From: Flavisphingopyxis sp963800335 | GTDB lineage: Bacteria > Pseudomonadota > Alphaproteobacteria > Sphingomonadales > Sphingomonadaceae | Reading direction: 5' to 3' | Assembly: GCA_963800335.1 (NCBI GenBank) | Contig: CAWDAN010000002.1 | Span: 62,001 to 126,000 of the forward strand | DNA length: 64,000 nt | Shown here: positions 45,970-55,785 of the stretch, in pieces | How positions within the stretch are numbered: position 1 is the first letter of the stretch | Layout: each line of letters starts with the position of its first letter | Made by a program: the position numbers and the translations under genes | The notes under the pieces: model-generated | The model's database searches: none | What the model saw: only the letters and a program-made list of their open reading frames with translations | What the model was told of the DNA's origin: nothing

Positions 45970-47436
45970 AGGCGATGACGCCGTCTTCGACCGGGTCCTT
46001 GCGCAGGATCTTGCGGTCGAGCGGATAGTTCTGGTTGAGCTTCCACGGCATGCGGTCGCCCTGTTTGGGGAGGTAATCGAGCGCGCGGGTGACGTAGCCG
46101 CTCGAAAAGTCGAGCATCGCCTCGGGTTCGATATCGCTGCTGGCGATCGGCGTCGCGACGCGCGCGCCCTTGGCGTCCATACAGTTGAGCAGGCGACCGA
46201 TATATTCGCTCGTGAGGTCGGCCTTCAGCGTCCAGCTGGCGTTTGTATAGCCGAAGGTGATCGCGAAATTGGGCACGCCCGAAAACATCACGCCCTTGTA
46301 GTTGAAGGTCTTGGCGAAATCGATTCGTTCGCCGTCGAGCGAAAAGTCTGCGCCGCCGCCGACCTGGAGCCTGAGGCCCGTCGCGGTGACGATGATGTCG
46401 GCGGGCAGCAGGTCGCCCGAGGACTAAGCCGGATGCCGTCCTTTTCGAAGCGCTCGATCGTGTCGGTGACGACGTCGGCCTTGCCCGCCTTGATCGCTTC
46501 GAACAGGTCGCCGTCTGGGATCAGGCACAATCGCTGGTCCCACGGATTGTATGTCGGTGTGAAGTGCGCGGCGGCGGTGTCGTGGCCGATCGCGTCGCCG
46601 ACCCATTTGACGAGGGTGGCTTTGACCTTGGCGGGTCTGGCGCGCGCGCGGCGAAAGAAGAAGCGGCCGAGCGTGACATTCTTCCACCGTGTCAGCGCGT
46701 AGGCGAGGCGCGAGGGCAGGATCTTGCGCAATCCGTTGGCGATCGCGTCGGCGCCGGGGCGGCTGACGACATAGGTCGGCGAGCGTTGCAGCATCGTCAC
46801 TCTGGCGGCGGTCTTCGCCATTTCGGGGACGATCGTGACCGCGGTTGCGCCCGATCCGATGACGACGACGCGCTTGCCGGTGTAATCCAGATCCTCGGGC
46901 CAGAATTGCGGGTGGACGACCGGGCCGGCGAAATCGGCGCGCCCGGCAAAGCCCGCGTCATACGGATTTTCGTAATCGTAATAGCCCGAGCACATGAAGA
47001 GGAAATTGGCGCGGATGCGATGTTCGCCGCCGTCGCCATCGCGCGCGGTGACGGTCCACAGCGCCTCGGCGCTCGACCAGTCGGCGGCGACGACCTTGCG
47101 ATCGAAGGCAATGCGTTGGTCGATGCCATGGTCGCGCGCGGTGGCACGGACATAGTCGCGGATCGACGGGCCGTCGGCGATCGCCTTGTCGCCGACCCAC
47201 GGGCGAAAGGCGTAACCGAGCGTGTGCATGTCGCTGTCCGAGCGGACGCCGGGATAGCGGAACAGGTCCCACGTCCCCCCGATCGCATCGCGCGCTTCCC
47301 AGATCGCGTAGCTTTTTTGCGGGCAATCGCGCCCCAGATGCACCGCCGCGCCAATTCCCGACAGACCGGCGCCGACGATCAGGACGTCGACATAGTCGGT
47401 ATGGGACAAGGGGCGAGCTTGGGCCGGGGCGTTCAT
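45932..47436 (-). CDS. Flavin-containing (Baeyer-Villiger type) monooxygenase; one frame break
   Basis: Starts MNAPAQARPLSHTDYVDVLIVGAGLSG; the longer open frame is not needed. First Rossmann GAGLSGIG, the Baeyer-Villiger fingerprint FAGPVVHPQFWP (FxGxxxHxxxWP) and second Rossmann VVVIGSGATA are present. The frame changes near 46425, where SGDLLPADIIVTATGLRLQVGGG picks up, ending YPLDRKILRKDPVEDGVIAFTSPK. About 500 aa, normal length. It oxidises ketones or similar substrates with FAD, NADPH and O2. The substrate is unknown. Confidence 0.9.
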
Positions 47437-47548
47437 GGCGGCGAGCTTATTGACACTGGTGCAAATTGCAATCGCTCGCTCGCAACCATTCACGGCACAA
47501 TTCGTATAGTTACCATAGCCGGAACGATCGAAACGAAAGGCGGATGCG

Positions 47549-47998
47549 ATGGAGCACCAGGCAATGCGACCCAGATTGGCGATCGGGGGCGTGCCGTTGC
47601 ACGCGATGATCGTGCCCTTTCCGATTGCGAGTTTCGTCGGCGCGATGATTACCGACATCATCTACGCGCAGACCGCCGAGATCCAGTGGGCGAATTTTTC
47701 GGCGTGGCTGCTCGCCTTTGGCTGTTTCATGGGCGGCATCGCCGCGCTCGGTGGGCTGATCGACTATTTCGGCAATGCCAAGGCGGCGCGCCCCGCGATC
47801 GGCCTGTGGCACGGCATCATCAACATCGTCGTCCTGCTGCTCGCCCTGATCAACAGCTTCGTTCATGCCCGCGACGGCTGGACGTCGGTTGTGCCGACCG
47901 GACTGACGCTGTCGGTGATCACCGTCCTGCTGCTCACCGTGTCGGGCTTTCTCGGCCATCGCATGGCTTACACGCGTGTTGGGAGGACTGTACGATGA
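47549..47998 (+). CDS. DUF2231 membrane protein
   Basis: ATG 47549 (an ATG five codons later is also possible). The 149-aa protein has four membrane helices and the DUF2231 motif HAMIVPFPIASFVGAMITDIIY near the start. Often found with haem or oxidase-related genes; role unknown. The stop overlaps the start of the second sorbosone dehydrogenase (ATGA), so the two are translationally coupled, and a membrane partner for the dehydrogenase is plausible. Confidence 0.88.
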   Translation: MEHQAMRPRLAIGGVPLHAMIVPFPIASFVGAMITDIIYAQTAEIQWANFSAWLLAFGCFMGGIAALGGLIDYFGNAKAARPAIGLWHGIINIVVLLLALINSFVHARDGWTSVVPTGLTLSVITVLLLTVSGFLGHRMAYTRVGRTVR

Positions 47999-49326
47999 CC
48001 CGCAATGGACGCTCCGCCCGTTTCGCCGCCGCATTGACTGCGGGCCTACTCGCTGCTGCATGCAGTGGCTCGCCGCCTCCGCCCGACCAGCAGGTCGGAA
48101 CCGATCCCAGCCTCCCGGCGGCCGAACAATACCTGCTGCCGCCGATGAAAATCACGACGCCGGTCGGGTTCAAGGCGAACGAGACGCCGACCGTCCCCGC
48201 CGGTTTCCGCATCGTAGCGGTCGCGCGAGACCTCAGGGGGCCGCGCAACATCCTGCCGCTGCCCAATGGCGATATCCTGGCGGTCGAGGCGGGCGGGCCC
48301 GGCGGCGAGCCGGTGACGCGGCCCAAGGACCTGATCTACGGCATCGTCAAGGGCAAGGCGCACAGTCCGGTCAAGCCGGGCAACCGGGTCGTCCTGTTGC
48401 GTGACACGACCGGCGACGGGGTTGCCGACCAGCGTGGCGTGCTGATCGACAAGCTCAATTCGCCGTTCGGCATCGCGCAGGTCGGCGGCAATCTCTACGT
48501 CGCCGAGACCGACAAGATCGTGCGTTACGCCTTCACGCCGGGGCAGGCGAAAATCACCGGGCCGGGAACGATCCTGACACAGCTTCCTGCCGGGCCGATC
48601 GACCATCACTGGACCAAGAGCCTGACCGCGAGCCCCGACGGGACCAAGCTGTACGTCGGCATCGGATCGAACAGCAACATCGTCGAACGCGGCATCGGCG
48701 CAGAGTACGAGCGCGCGCGAATCTGGGAGGTCGATATCGCGACGGGCGCGCACCGGCCCTATGCGACCGGGCTGCGCAACCCCAACGGGCTGACCTTCCA
48801 GCCGGGGACGAATACGCTGTGGGCGGTGGTCAACGAGCGCGACGAGATCGGCAACAACCTCGTCCCCGATTACATGACCTCGGTCAAACCCGGCGCCTTC
48901 TATGGCTGGCCGTGGAGCTGGTATGGCCAGCATGTCGACGTCCGCGTGATGCCGCGCAATCCGGCGATGGTGGCGAAAGCAATCGCGCCCGATTACGCGC
49001 TTGGCCCGCACGTCGCGGCGCTTGGCCTCGCCTTTGGTGAGTCGTCGACATTCCCGGCGCGCTATGCCGGGGGCGCCTTTGTCGGCGAGCACGGCAGCTG
49101 GGACCGCGATGTGCCCAATGGTTACGAGGTCGCCTTCGTGCCGTTCGTGGGCGGCAAGCCCGCGGGCAAGGCCGAGACCTTCGTCGGCGGCTTCCTCGAC
49201 AAGGACAACCACACGCGCGGCCGCCCGGTCGGCGTCGCGTTCGATGCCAAGGGCGACCTGCTGATTGCCGATGATGTTGGTAACGCAGTGTGGCGGGTGA
49301 GTGCGGTGAAGCGGGCTGCGGGGTAA
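47995..49326 (+). CDS. Sorbosone dehydrogenase family lipoprotein (PQQ beta-propeller), paralogue 2
   Basis: ATG 47995 with ggaggac upstream. Signal peptide MTRNGRSARFAAALTAGLLAAACSGS with lipobox LAAAC, so membrane-bound. Propeller elements: GPRNILPLPNGDILAVEAGG, NSPFGIAQVGGNLYVAET, HHWTKSLTASPDGTKLYVGIGSNSN, ATGLRNPNGLTFQPG and WAVVNERDEIGNNLVPDY. About 443 aa. It has the same order of motifs as the gene at 40706, whose membrane anchor is of a different type. Coupled to DUF2231. Confidence 0.9.
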   Translation: MTRNGRSARFAAALTAGLLAAACSGSPPPPDQQVGTDPSLPAAEQYLLPPMKITTPVGFKANETPTVPAGFRIVAVARDLRGPRNILPLPNGDILAVEAGGPGGEPVTRPKDLIYGIVKGKAHSPVKPGNRVVLLRDTTGDGVADQRGVLIDKLNSPFGIAQVGGNLYVAETDKIVRYAFTPGQAKITGPGTILTQLPAGPIDHHWTKSLTASPDGTKLYVGIGSNSNIVERGIGAEYERARIWEVDIATGAHRPYATGLRNPNGLTFQPGTNTLWAVVNERDEIGNNLVPDYMTSVKPGAFYGWPWSWYGQHVDVRVMPRNPAMVAKAIAPDYALGPHVAALGLAFGESSTFPARYAGGAFVGEHGSWDRDVPNGYEVAFVPFVGGKPAGKAETFVGGFLDKDNHTRGRPVGVAFDAKGDLLIADDVGNAVWRVSAVKRAAG

Positions 49327-49383
49327 GTGGAAATATTATAACTAGCATCAGCATTTCGCTGACATTCCAACATGCGTGTCGCC

Positions 49384-50001
49384 TTAATCCTCAGTCCGTG
49401 AAATTCGCCTCAGCCGCACGGGAATTCCCTCGCGCGGGGCTGGATGGGACTGGACCGCTTCGTCGATATGGTGGCGGATTTTCCATAGGAACTTGTGCAT
49501 CGATTCAATCTCGGTCTCTGAAAAATTTAGTGACTCGCCTCCGTTGACCGCCAAAAAATCGAAATTTCCGCCGTCTGGCATTTCGGATCGCCAAATTTCA
49601 GGTCTGATGTGAGTAAAATCACCGTCGGAGTGAGCATGCAATTTATTGCGGTGCTCAATCATTTTTTCGTGAAGAGAGAGTTCGTCTGATTTGAGTTCAA
49701 AGTCTGCACTCAGCATGCGCCATCGGAACGGTGGGGCGTGACCTCTAGACTGGGCAAAGGGACGACCATAAGCCACCACCATGGTGGTCTCGTAGCATTT
49801 GAACCGTCGAAGTGACTCGTTATTTACTGCATTCGACCATTCAACTTCTTGCGCTAAAAAAGTCGCAGCACTGAGCGCGTGTCGAAAGTCGACGGCAGAC
49901 ATCATCAGACGTAGGAGCTGCTGACTCATTTTCTCCGCGGTGCGAAAATCCATCTTATTCATTAGATGAATATGGCTAAATTTCAGACCGTGAGCAATCA
50001 A
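49384..50001 (-). CDS. Uncharacterised protein with a possible HEPN-type RxxxxxH motif; low GC
   Basis: An in-frame 205-aa protein starting at 50001 (MIAHGLKFSHIHLMNKMDFR) or at a later Met. It is mainly helical, with LHEKMIEHRNKLHAHSDGDF containing RNKLHAH (R-x5-H), the form of a HEPN RNase motif, and ESMHKFLWKIRHHIDEAV near the end. Its GC content and codon use are clearly below those of the neighbours, which suggests recent acquisition. No toxin or immunity partner is adjacent. Function is unknown. Confidence 0.6.
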   Translation of the reverse strand: MIAHGLKFSHIHLMNKMDFRTAEKMSQQLLRLMMSAVDFRHALSAATFLAQEVEWSNAVNNESLRRFKCYETTMVVAYGRPFAQSRGHAPPFRWRMLSADFELKSDELSLHEKMIEHRNKLHAHSDGDFTHIRPEIWRSEMPDGGNFDFLAVNGGESLNFSETEIESMHKFLWKIRHHIDEAVQSHPAPREGIPVRLRRISRTED

Positions 50002-50060
50002 GCTGACAAAACTCTAATTAGGTCCTTGCACAGCTCTGAAAGGTGCTTGCGCGTTCCCGC

Positions 50061-51439
50061 TTAACCCTCGATCGCCCCGAACAGATCATGCTCGTCGGCA
50101 TCCTCGATGATCGCGTTGACGATGTCGCCCTGTTTCAGGCTCGCGGGGACGTTGCGGAGGTAGACGTGGCCGTCGATTTCGGGGGCGTCGGCCTGGCTGC
50201 GGCCGGTGGCGCCGATGTCGCCGTCCTCGTCGGCGTCGCCGACGATGTCGATGATGACGGGCAGCGTACGGCCGACCTTGGCCTGGAGCTTGGCGGCGCT
50301 GATCGCGGCGGTCTTTTCCATCAGCCGGGCGAAGCGTTCTTCCTTGAGTTCCTCGGGCACCGGATCGGGCAGCGCGTTGGCGCGCGCGCCCTCGACGGGT
50401 TCGAAGCGGAAGCCGCCCACTCGGTCGAGCTGCGCCTCGTCGAGCCAGTCGAGCAGATACTGGAAGTCCTCCTCGGTCTCGCCGGGGAAGCCGACGACGA
50501 AGCTCGAGCGGATGGTGAGGTCGGGGCAGATGTCGCGCCATGCCTTGACACGTTCGAGCACTTTCGCGTCGTTCGGCGGGTCGGCGCATGCGCTTTGAGA
50601 ACGCTGGGCGCGGCGTGCTGGAAGGGGATATCGAGATAGGGCGTGATCAGCCCTTCGGCCATCAGCGGGATGACCGCGTCGACGTGCGGATAGGGATAGA
50701 CGTAGTGCAGCCGGACCCAGGGCGGTGCGCCTTCGGGGGTGCGCAACCCGCCGAGTTCGCGCGCAAGGTCGGTCATGTGCGTGCGGATACTGTTGCCATG
50801 CCACTGGCGATCCTCGTGGCGGACATCGACGCCATAAGCAGACGTATCCTGCGAGATGACGAGCAGTTCCCTGGTTCCCGCCGAGACGAGCTTTTCAGCC
50901 TCGCGCAGGACCGCGTCGATGCGGCGGCTGACGAGCTTTCCGCGCAGGTCGGGAATGATGCAGAAGCTGCACGCGTGGTTACAGCCCTCGGCGATCTTGA
51001 GGTAGCTGTAGTGGCGCGGGGTTAGCTTCAATCCGCCTTCGGGGACGAGGTCGACGAACGCATTTGGTACAGGCGGGGCCGCCTCATGAACCGCGTTGAC
51101 GACGTCCTCATACTGGTGCGCGCCGGTGATCGCGAGAACGCCGGGATGGCGCGCGCGGATCAGATCGGCTTCGCTGCCCATGCAGCCGGTGACGATGACA
51201 CGGCCATTCTCGGCAATCGCTTCGCCGATCGCGTCGAGGCTTTCCTCCTTGGCGCTATCGAGAAAGCCGCAGGTGTTGACCAGCACGACGTCGGCGCCGG
51301 CATAATCGGGCGACAATGCATAGCCGTCGCTCCTCAGCTTGGTGAGGATGCGTTCGGAATCGACCAGCGCCTTGGGGCAGCCGAGCGAAACCATGCCGAC
51401 GCGCGGGGCGGGCGGGAAGCGGGTGAGGGTGTCTGTCAT
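50061..51439 (-). CDS. rimO: Ribosomal protein S12 methylthiotransferase RimO; two small frame breaks
   Basis: Starts MTDTLTRFPPAPRVGMVSLGCPKALVDSER. N-terminal UPF0004 cysteines (CPKA, NTCGFLDSAKEES, GCMGSEA), radical SAM motif CNHACSFC, and the RimO-specific LKAMRRPANDAKV. That last motif is restored by dropping two single bases near 50585-50600 (frame is lost there). The C-terminal TRAM part ends DEHDLFGAIEG. It adds a methylthio group to Asp88/89 of S12. A gene this conserved is likely functional. Confidence 0.94.
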
Positions 51440-51538
51440 AATGCGAGGCGAGCGCCTCTAGACCAACGGGCCCGCGTTGTCCATCCGCGCCGCGCGGGGA
51501 CCGGCCTGCGTCCCGACCGCGTCAGGACGACGATCGCG

Positions 51539-52363
51539 CTAGGCGGTGAGACGGCTGTGCCACGGCGGGAAGCGGATGATCTTTCCCGTTTCGCGCGCCG
51601 CCTCGTCGGCGCGCCGGTCGAGCGGCAGGGGGCGACCGAGCAGATAACCCTGACCGAGTTCGACGCCGAGTTCGGCGAGAATAGCGAGTTCTTCGCGTGT
51701 TTCGATGCCTTCGGCGACGAGCTGGCTGCCCTCGTCGCCGGCAAACGCGACCATCGCCGAAACAAGGTGGCGGTGCGTGTCGCCATAGACGATCCCGCCG
51801 ACCATCGAGCGATCGAGCTTGAGGATGTCGGGCTTGAGTTCGGCAATGTGGTGCAGGCCGGCGAATCCGGCGCCGATATCGTCGGCGGCGACGCGGACGC
51901 CGCGACTGCGCAAGATTCTGAGCCGTTCGCGTAGCCGGGCATAGTCGGCGACGGGGTCATGCTCGGTCAGCTCGATCACCAGCCGCTCGGGCGGCGCACG
52001 TTCGAGCAGAGACAGCGCATTGTCGTCGAGCAAGGTCGCGGGCGAAAGGTTGACGGCGAGATAGCCGGGAATGTCGGGCAGGTCCGATAGTGCCTCGGCC
52101 GCTGCCGCGAGTTCGAGTTCGAGGCCCAGGCCAAGGCTGCGCGCAGAGGCGAAAATCTCTTCGACCGTGCCATGGTCGGCGCCGCCGAAGCGAGACAGCG
52201 CCTCATAGCCGACGACGCGGCCCGTCGCCAACGCGCGGATAGGCTGATAGACGATGGCGACCGCCTGCGCATCGATCAGCCAGCGAATATGCCGATACAT
52301 GTCGCTCGCGCTCCAGAACCCGGGCTGGACTGCTGACGTCTGCAATGCGGTATCGGTGGACAT
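51539..52363 (-). CDS. EAL-domain c-di-GMP phosphodiesterase
   Basis: Start 52363 (MSTDTALQTSAVQPGFWS). A single EAL domain of about 250 residues: QPIRALATGRVVGYEALSRF (the EAL Glu), AVNLSPATLL, VIELTEHD, AADDIGAGFAGLHHIAEL (DDIG for DDFG), LKLDRSMVGG, VAEGIETREEL and GQGYLLGRPLPL. The residues known to bind metal and the catalytic Lys/Glu are all present, so it is probably active in degrading c-di-GMP. No sensor domain is attached. Confidence 0.92.
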   Translation of the reverse strand: MSTDTALQTSAVQPGFWSASDMYRHIRWLIDAQAVAIVYQPIRALATGRVVGYEALSRFGGADHGTVEEIFASARSLGLGLELELAAAAEALSDLPDIPGYLAVNLSPATLLDDNALSLLERAPPERLVIELTEHDPVADYARLRERLRILRSRGVRVAADDIGAGFAGLHHIAELKPDILKLDRSMVGGIVYGDTHRHLVSAMVAFAGDEGSQLVAEGIETREELAILAELGVELGQGYLLGRPLPLDRRADEAARETGKIIRFPPWHSRLTA

Positions 52364-52611
52364 CGGATGATTCCTTTCGATCGGCAAACAAACGGCCAGA
52401 ACATCGAAAGTATCCGCCAAAGCTTTCGGGGAATTAACCTCTTGGCGAGCGCAAAGAGGCGGTTAACTTCATTACGCGCGGGGTAACAGGCTGTTCGCGC
52501 TCGCATTATCGACTCGAAGAATCGGCCTCTTCGTTAATTTCCTCGCCGCGATCGCGCGATCAACGAAACTATATTTGCGATGAGCCGATGTATCGCACGA
52601 TCAATGCCACT

Positions 52612-53652
52612 CTATTCGAAGTCCTCGCCCGGGACGATTTCGACTAGCAGGTCGCCGGGGTGCAGTGCGTGGCATTCCTGTTCCCAGAAGCCGTAGGGCA
52701 CGCCGTTGCGATAGACACGCGCGACGAGCTTGCGCCTGAGGTCGCTGACCGACTTTCCGACTTCGTCGTCGGTGACTTCGCGTTCGATCAGCTTGACCCG
52801 GCCGGTGACGCTGGCGAGGTCCGCCATGTATTCGGCGATATGTTCGCCATGCGCCGACCCGGCGAGCAGCAGCCCGGCGAAATTGACCGGGTTGATGACG
52901 TTGGTCGCGCCCGCCTGGCGCGCGAGGAGTTCATTGTCGCTCGAGCGGACAACGACGCTGATCGGCAGTTTCTCGGCGAGGTGGCGGATCGTCAGGACGA
53001 TCAGGATCGAGGTATCGTCGCGCCCCGCCGAGACGACCGCCGCGCGCGCCGTCTGGATGCGCACGTTGTTGAGCGTTTCGTCGCGCGTCGCGTCGGCCGA
53101 TATGACGTTGCAGCCCATCGCCTCGGCTACGGCGAGCCGGTCCTCGTCGCTGTCGATGACGACGATATCGGTCGCCGGCGTGCCGCGCGCGATGAGTTCC
53201 TTGACCGCCTCCGAACCCGAAGTGCCGAAGCCGGCGACGACGACATGGCCGTCGAGACGTTTCTGAATATTGCGCATGCGCCAGTTATCCCATGTGCGTT
53301 TGAAAACGAAATTGTACGCGCTGCCGATGAAGATCAGCACGACGAAGATGCGGATCGGCGTCACCACCAGTGCATCGAACATCCGCGCCTGTTCGGTGAC
53401 CGGGGCGATGTCGCCATAGCCCGTCGTGGTAATCGAGATCATCGTGAAATAGACGACGTCGAGAAAGCTTATCTGACCGTCATAAGTGTCGCGCAGGCCT
53501 TCCTTGTCGAACCAGTGGACCGCGATCGCGATGCTGATCAGCGCCACGACCGAGAGAATGCGCCAGCCGATCGCGACCCATACCGGCGTGTTCGACGAGC
53601 GCGACAGCGTGTCGTACTGCCCCTGCGTCGGTCGTTTGCGCGGGGCCGGCAT
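52612..53652 (-). CDS. Potassium channel with RCK (TrkA-N) domain
   Basis: Start 53652 (MPAPRKRPTQGQYDTLSRSSNTPVW), overlapping the surE stop. Two membrane helices around the selectivity filter TTTGYGD (about residues 75-81), then the Rossmann fold VVVAGFGTSGSEAVKELIARG and a C-terminal RCK_C-like part ending LHPGDLLVEIVPGEDFE. About 346 aa, a typical two-helix prokaryotic K+ channel (Kch/MthK-like). Gating ligand unknown. Third gene of the serS-surE operon. Confidence 0.93.
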   Translation of the reverse strand: MPAPRKRPTQGQYDTLSRSSNTPVWVAIGWRILSVVALISIAIAVHWFDKEGLRDTYDGQISFLDVVYFTMISITTTGYGDIAPVTEQARMFDALVVTPIRIFVVLIFIGSAYNFVFKRTWDNWRMRNIQKRLDGHVVVAGFGTSGSEAVKELIARGTPATDIVVIDSDEDRLAVAEAMGCNVISADATRDETLNNVRIQTARAAVVSAGRDDTSILIVLTIRHLAEKLPISVVVRSSDNELLARQAGATNVINPVNFAGLLLAGSAHGEHIAEYMADLASVTGRVKLIEREVTDDEVGKSVSDLRRKLVARVYRNGVPYGFWEQECHALHPGDLLVEIVPGEDFE

Positions 53653-54416
53653 CAGTCGGCAAACCTCGCGGCGAGCGCGTCCATCGAGGGATAATGCGTC
53701 AGTTCGAGATGGAGCGGGGTGACTGCGATATAGCCGTCGGCGATCGCTTCGAGATCGCTTTCGCGGCCGGGCGTATGTTCGACCGCCTGCAGGCCGAACC
53801 AGTAATAGCGAAAGCCGCGCGGGTCGCGACCCTTGACGATGCTGCCGCGGCTGTAATCGTGGAAACCCTGGCGTGCGACGCGGATCCCCTGGACGTCGGC
53901 AGCGGGGAGCGCGGGAAAGTTGACGTTGACCAGCGTGCGCTTGGCGAACGGCATGTCGACGAGCTTGCGGATGACATCGGCGCCCCAATGTTCGGCGGCG
54001 GCAAAAGGGACGTCATTGCCCATGTTCTCGCGCGCGGTGACCTGGCTCAGCGCGATCGAGCGGATACCGGCGAGGCTGCCTTCGACCGCGGCCGAGACGG
54101 TGCCCGAATAGGTCACGTCGTCGCCGAGGTTGGCGCCGCGGTTGACGCCCGAAAGGATGAGGTCGGGCTTTTCGTCCATGATCTCGCCGAGCGCGAGCAT
54201 CACCGCGTCGGTCGGCGTGCCGGTGACGGAGAAATGCTTTTCGCCGTGCTTGCGTACGCGCAAGGGGTGGGAAAGCGTGAGCGAATGGCCCGCGCCCGAC
54301 TGTTCCTCGGCCGGCGCGACGATCCAGATGTCGTCGCTCAGCTGGCGCGCAATGCTTTCGAGGACCTTGAGGCCGGGAGCGTGGACGCCGTCGTCGTTGG
54401 TCAGGAGAATGCGCAT
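53652..54416 (-). CDS. surE: 5'-nucleotidase SurE
   Basis: Start MRILLTNDDGVHAPG, the SurE hallmark with the metal-binding DD. Also SGAGHSLTLSHPLRV, VTGTPTDAVMLAL, SGVNRGANLGDDVTYSGTVSAA. About 254 aa. It hydrolyses nucleoside monophosphates and polyphosphates in the cytoplasm. Stop and start overlaps place it between serS and the K+ channel gene, in one operon. Confidence 0.96.
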   Translation of the reverse strand: MRILLTNDDGVHAPGLKVLESIARQLSDDIWIVAPAEEQSGAGHSLTLSHPLRVRKHGEKHFSVTGTPTDAVMLALGEIMDEKPDLILSGVNRGANLGDDVTYSGTVSAAVEGSLAGIRSIALSQVTARENMGNDVPFAAAEHWGADVIRKLVDMPFAKRTLVNVNFPALPAADVQGIRVARQGFHDYSRGSIVKGRDPRGFRYYWFGLQAVEHTPGRESDLEAIADGYIAVTPLHLELTHYPSMDALAARFAD

Positions 54417-55705
54417 CAAGCGGCCTTCGCGGCGGGGACGAGTCGGTCGATGCCGCCCATGTAGGGGATCAGGACATCGGGGACGAGGACGCTGCCGTCG
54501 GCCTGCTGGTAGTTTTCGAGCACCGCGACGAGCGTGCGGCCGACTGCGAGGCCCGAGCCGTTGAGCGTATGGACGAAGGCGGTGCCCTTGCCGCCCTCTG
54601 GCCGGTAGCGCGCGTTCATCCGTCGCGCCTGGAAGTCGCCGCAGTTCGAGCAGCTCGAGATTTCGCGATACGCATTCTGCCCGGGCAGCCAGACTTCGAG
54701 GTCGTAGGTCCTCTTCGCCGAAAAGCCCATGTCGCCGGTGCACAGCAGCATCTTGCGATAGGGCAATTCGAGCGCCTGGAGGATCGCTTCGGCGGCGCCG
54801 GTCATGCGTTCGTGCTCGGCCTCGCTGTCCTCGGGCCGGGCGATGCTGACGAGTTCGACCTTGTCGAACTGGTGCTGGCGGATGAGGCCCTTGGTGTCCT
54901 TGCCCGCCGCGCCGGCCTCGGAGCGGAAGCACGGGGTCAGCGCGGTGAAGCGCAGCGGCAGGTCGACATCGGCCAAGATGCTTTCGCGCACAATATTGGT
55001 CAGGCTGACCTCTGCGGTCGGGATCAACCATTTGCCGTCGGTCGTGTGGAACAGGTCCTCGGCAAACTTGGGCAGCTGGCCAGTGCCGAACAGGGCTTCG
55101 TCGCGCACCAGCAGCGGCGGGACGCACTCGGTATAGCCCTGCTCGCGCGTCTGCTGGTCGAGCATGAACTGGCCAAGCGCGCGGTTGAGCCGCGCCATCT
55201 GGCCCCGCATCAGCGCGAAGCGCGAACCCGATATTGCGACGGCGGTTTCGAAATCCAGACCGAGCGCGGGGCCCAGATCGGCATGGTCGCGCGCAGTGAA
55301 ATCGAACGACCGTGGCGTGCCCCAGCGGTCGACCTCGACATTGTCGCTTTCATCTGCGCCCTGCGGCACGTCGTCGGCGGGCAGGTTGGGCAGCGCGGCG
55401 AGCACCGCGTCGCGCCGGGCGCCAAGCTCCTTTTCGCGTGTGTCGAGATCGGCGAGCCGGTCCTTGAGCCCGGCGACTTCGGCCATCAGCGCATTCGCCT
55501 TGTTCTCGTCGCGGGCTGCCTTGGCCGCGCCGATCGCTTTCGACGCGTCGTTGCGCGCGGCCTGCGCTTCCTGTGCTTCGGTCACCACTGCGCGGTAGGC
55601 GGCGTCGATTTCGACGATGGCGGCCGAGGCAGGATCGGCCCCGCGGCGGGCAAGGCCCGCGTCGAAGGCTACGGGGTTTTCGCGGATGAAACGGATGTCA
55701 TGCAT
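54416..55705 (-). CDS. serS: Seryl-tRNA synthetase
   Basis: Start 55705 (MHDIRFIRENPVAFDAGLARRGADP). An N-terminal coiled-coil arm (about residues 30-110) is followed by the class II catalytic domain: motif 2 LRFTALTPCFRSEAGAAGKDTKGLIRQHQFDKVE and motif 3 GSGLAVGRTLVAVLE, with the YREISSCSNCGDFQARR motif. About 429 aa, complete. It charges tRNA-Ser. Its stop overlaps surE. Confidence 0.97.
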   Translation of the reverse strand: MHDIRFIRENPVAFDAGLARRGADPASAAIVEIDAAYRAVVTEAQEAQAARNDASKAIGAAKAARDENKANALMAEVAGLKDRLADLDTREKELGARRDAVLAALPNLPADDVPQGADESDNVEVDRWGTPRSFDFTARDHADLGPALGLDFETAVAISGSRFALMRGQMARLNRALGQFMLDQQTREQGYTECVPPLLVRDEALFGTGQLPKFAEDLFHTTDGKWLIPTAEVSLTNIVRESILADVDLPLRFTALTPCFRSEAGAAGKDTKGLIRQHQFDKVELVSIARPEDSEAEHERMTGAAEAILQALELPYRKMLLCTGDMGFSAKRTYDLEVWLPGQNAYREISSCSNCGDFQARRMNARYRPEGGKGTAFVHTLNGSGLAVGRTLVAVLENYQQADGSVLVPDVLIPYMGGIDRLVPAAKAA

Positions 55706-55785
55706 GGCCAATCCTATGGCCGCGCACGCGAGCGGGTGCAACCCGCTGCCCCTTCGGCGCGTTGGTGTTTCAGAAGGAGAACACT

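Noticed and set aside
46564..49326. 920-aa plus-strand frame ending in the sorbosone dehydrogenase
   Set aside because: Only the part from 47995 has a signal peptide and family motifs; the upstream part overlaps the minus-strand monooxygenase and DUF2231 in another frame.
52612..53988. 458-aa minus frame extending the K+ channel upstream into surE
   Set aside because: The extension is Arg-rich shadow of surE; the channel begins at 53652 where its stop-start overlap with surE fits.
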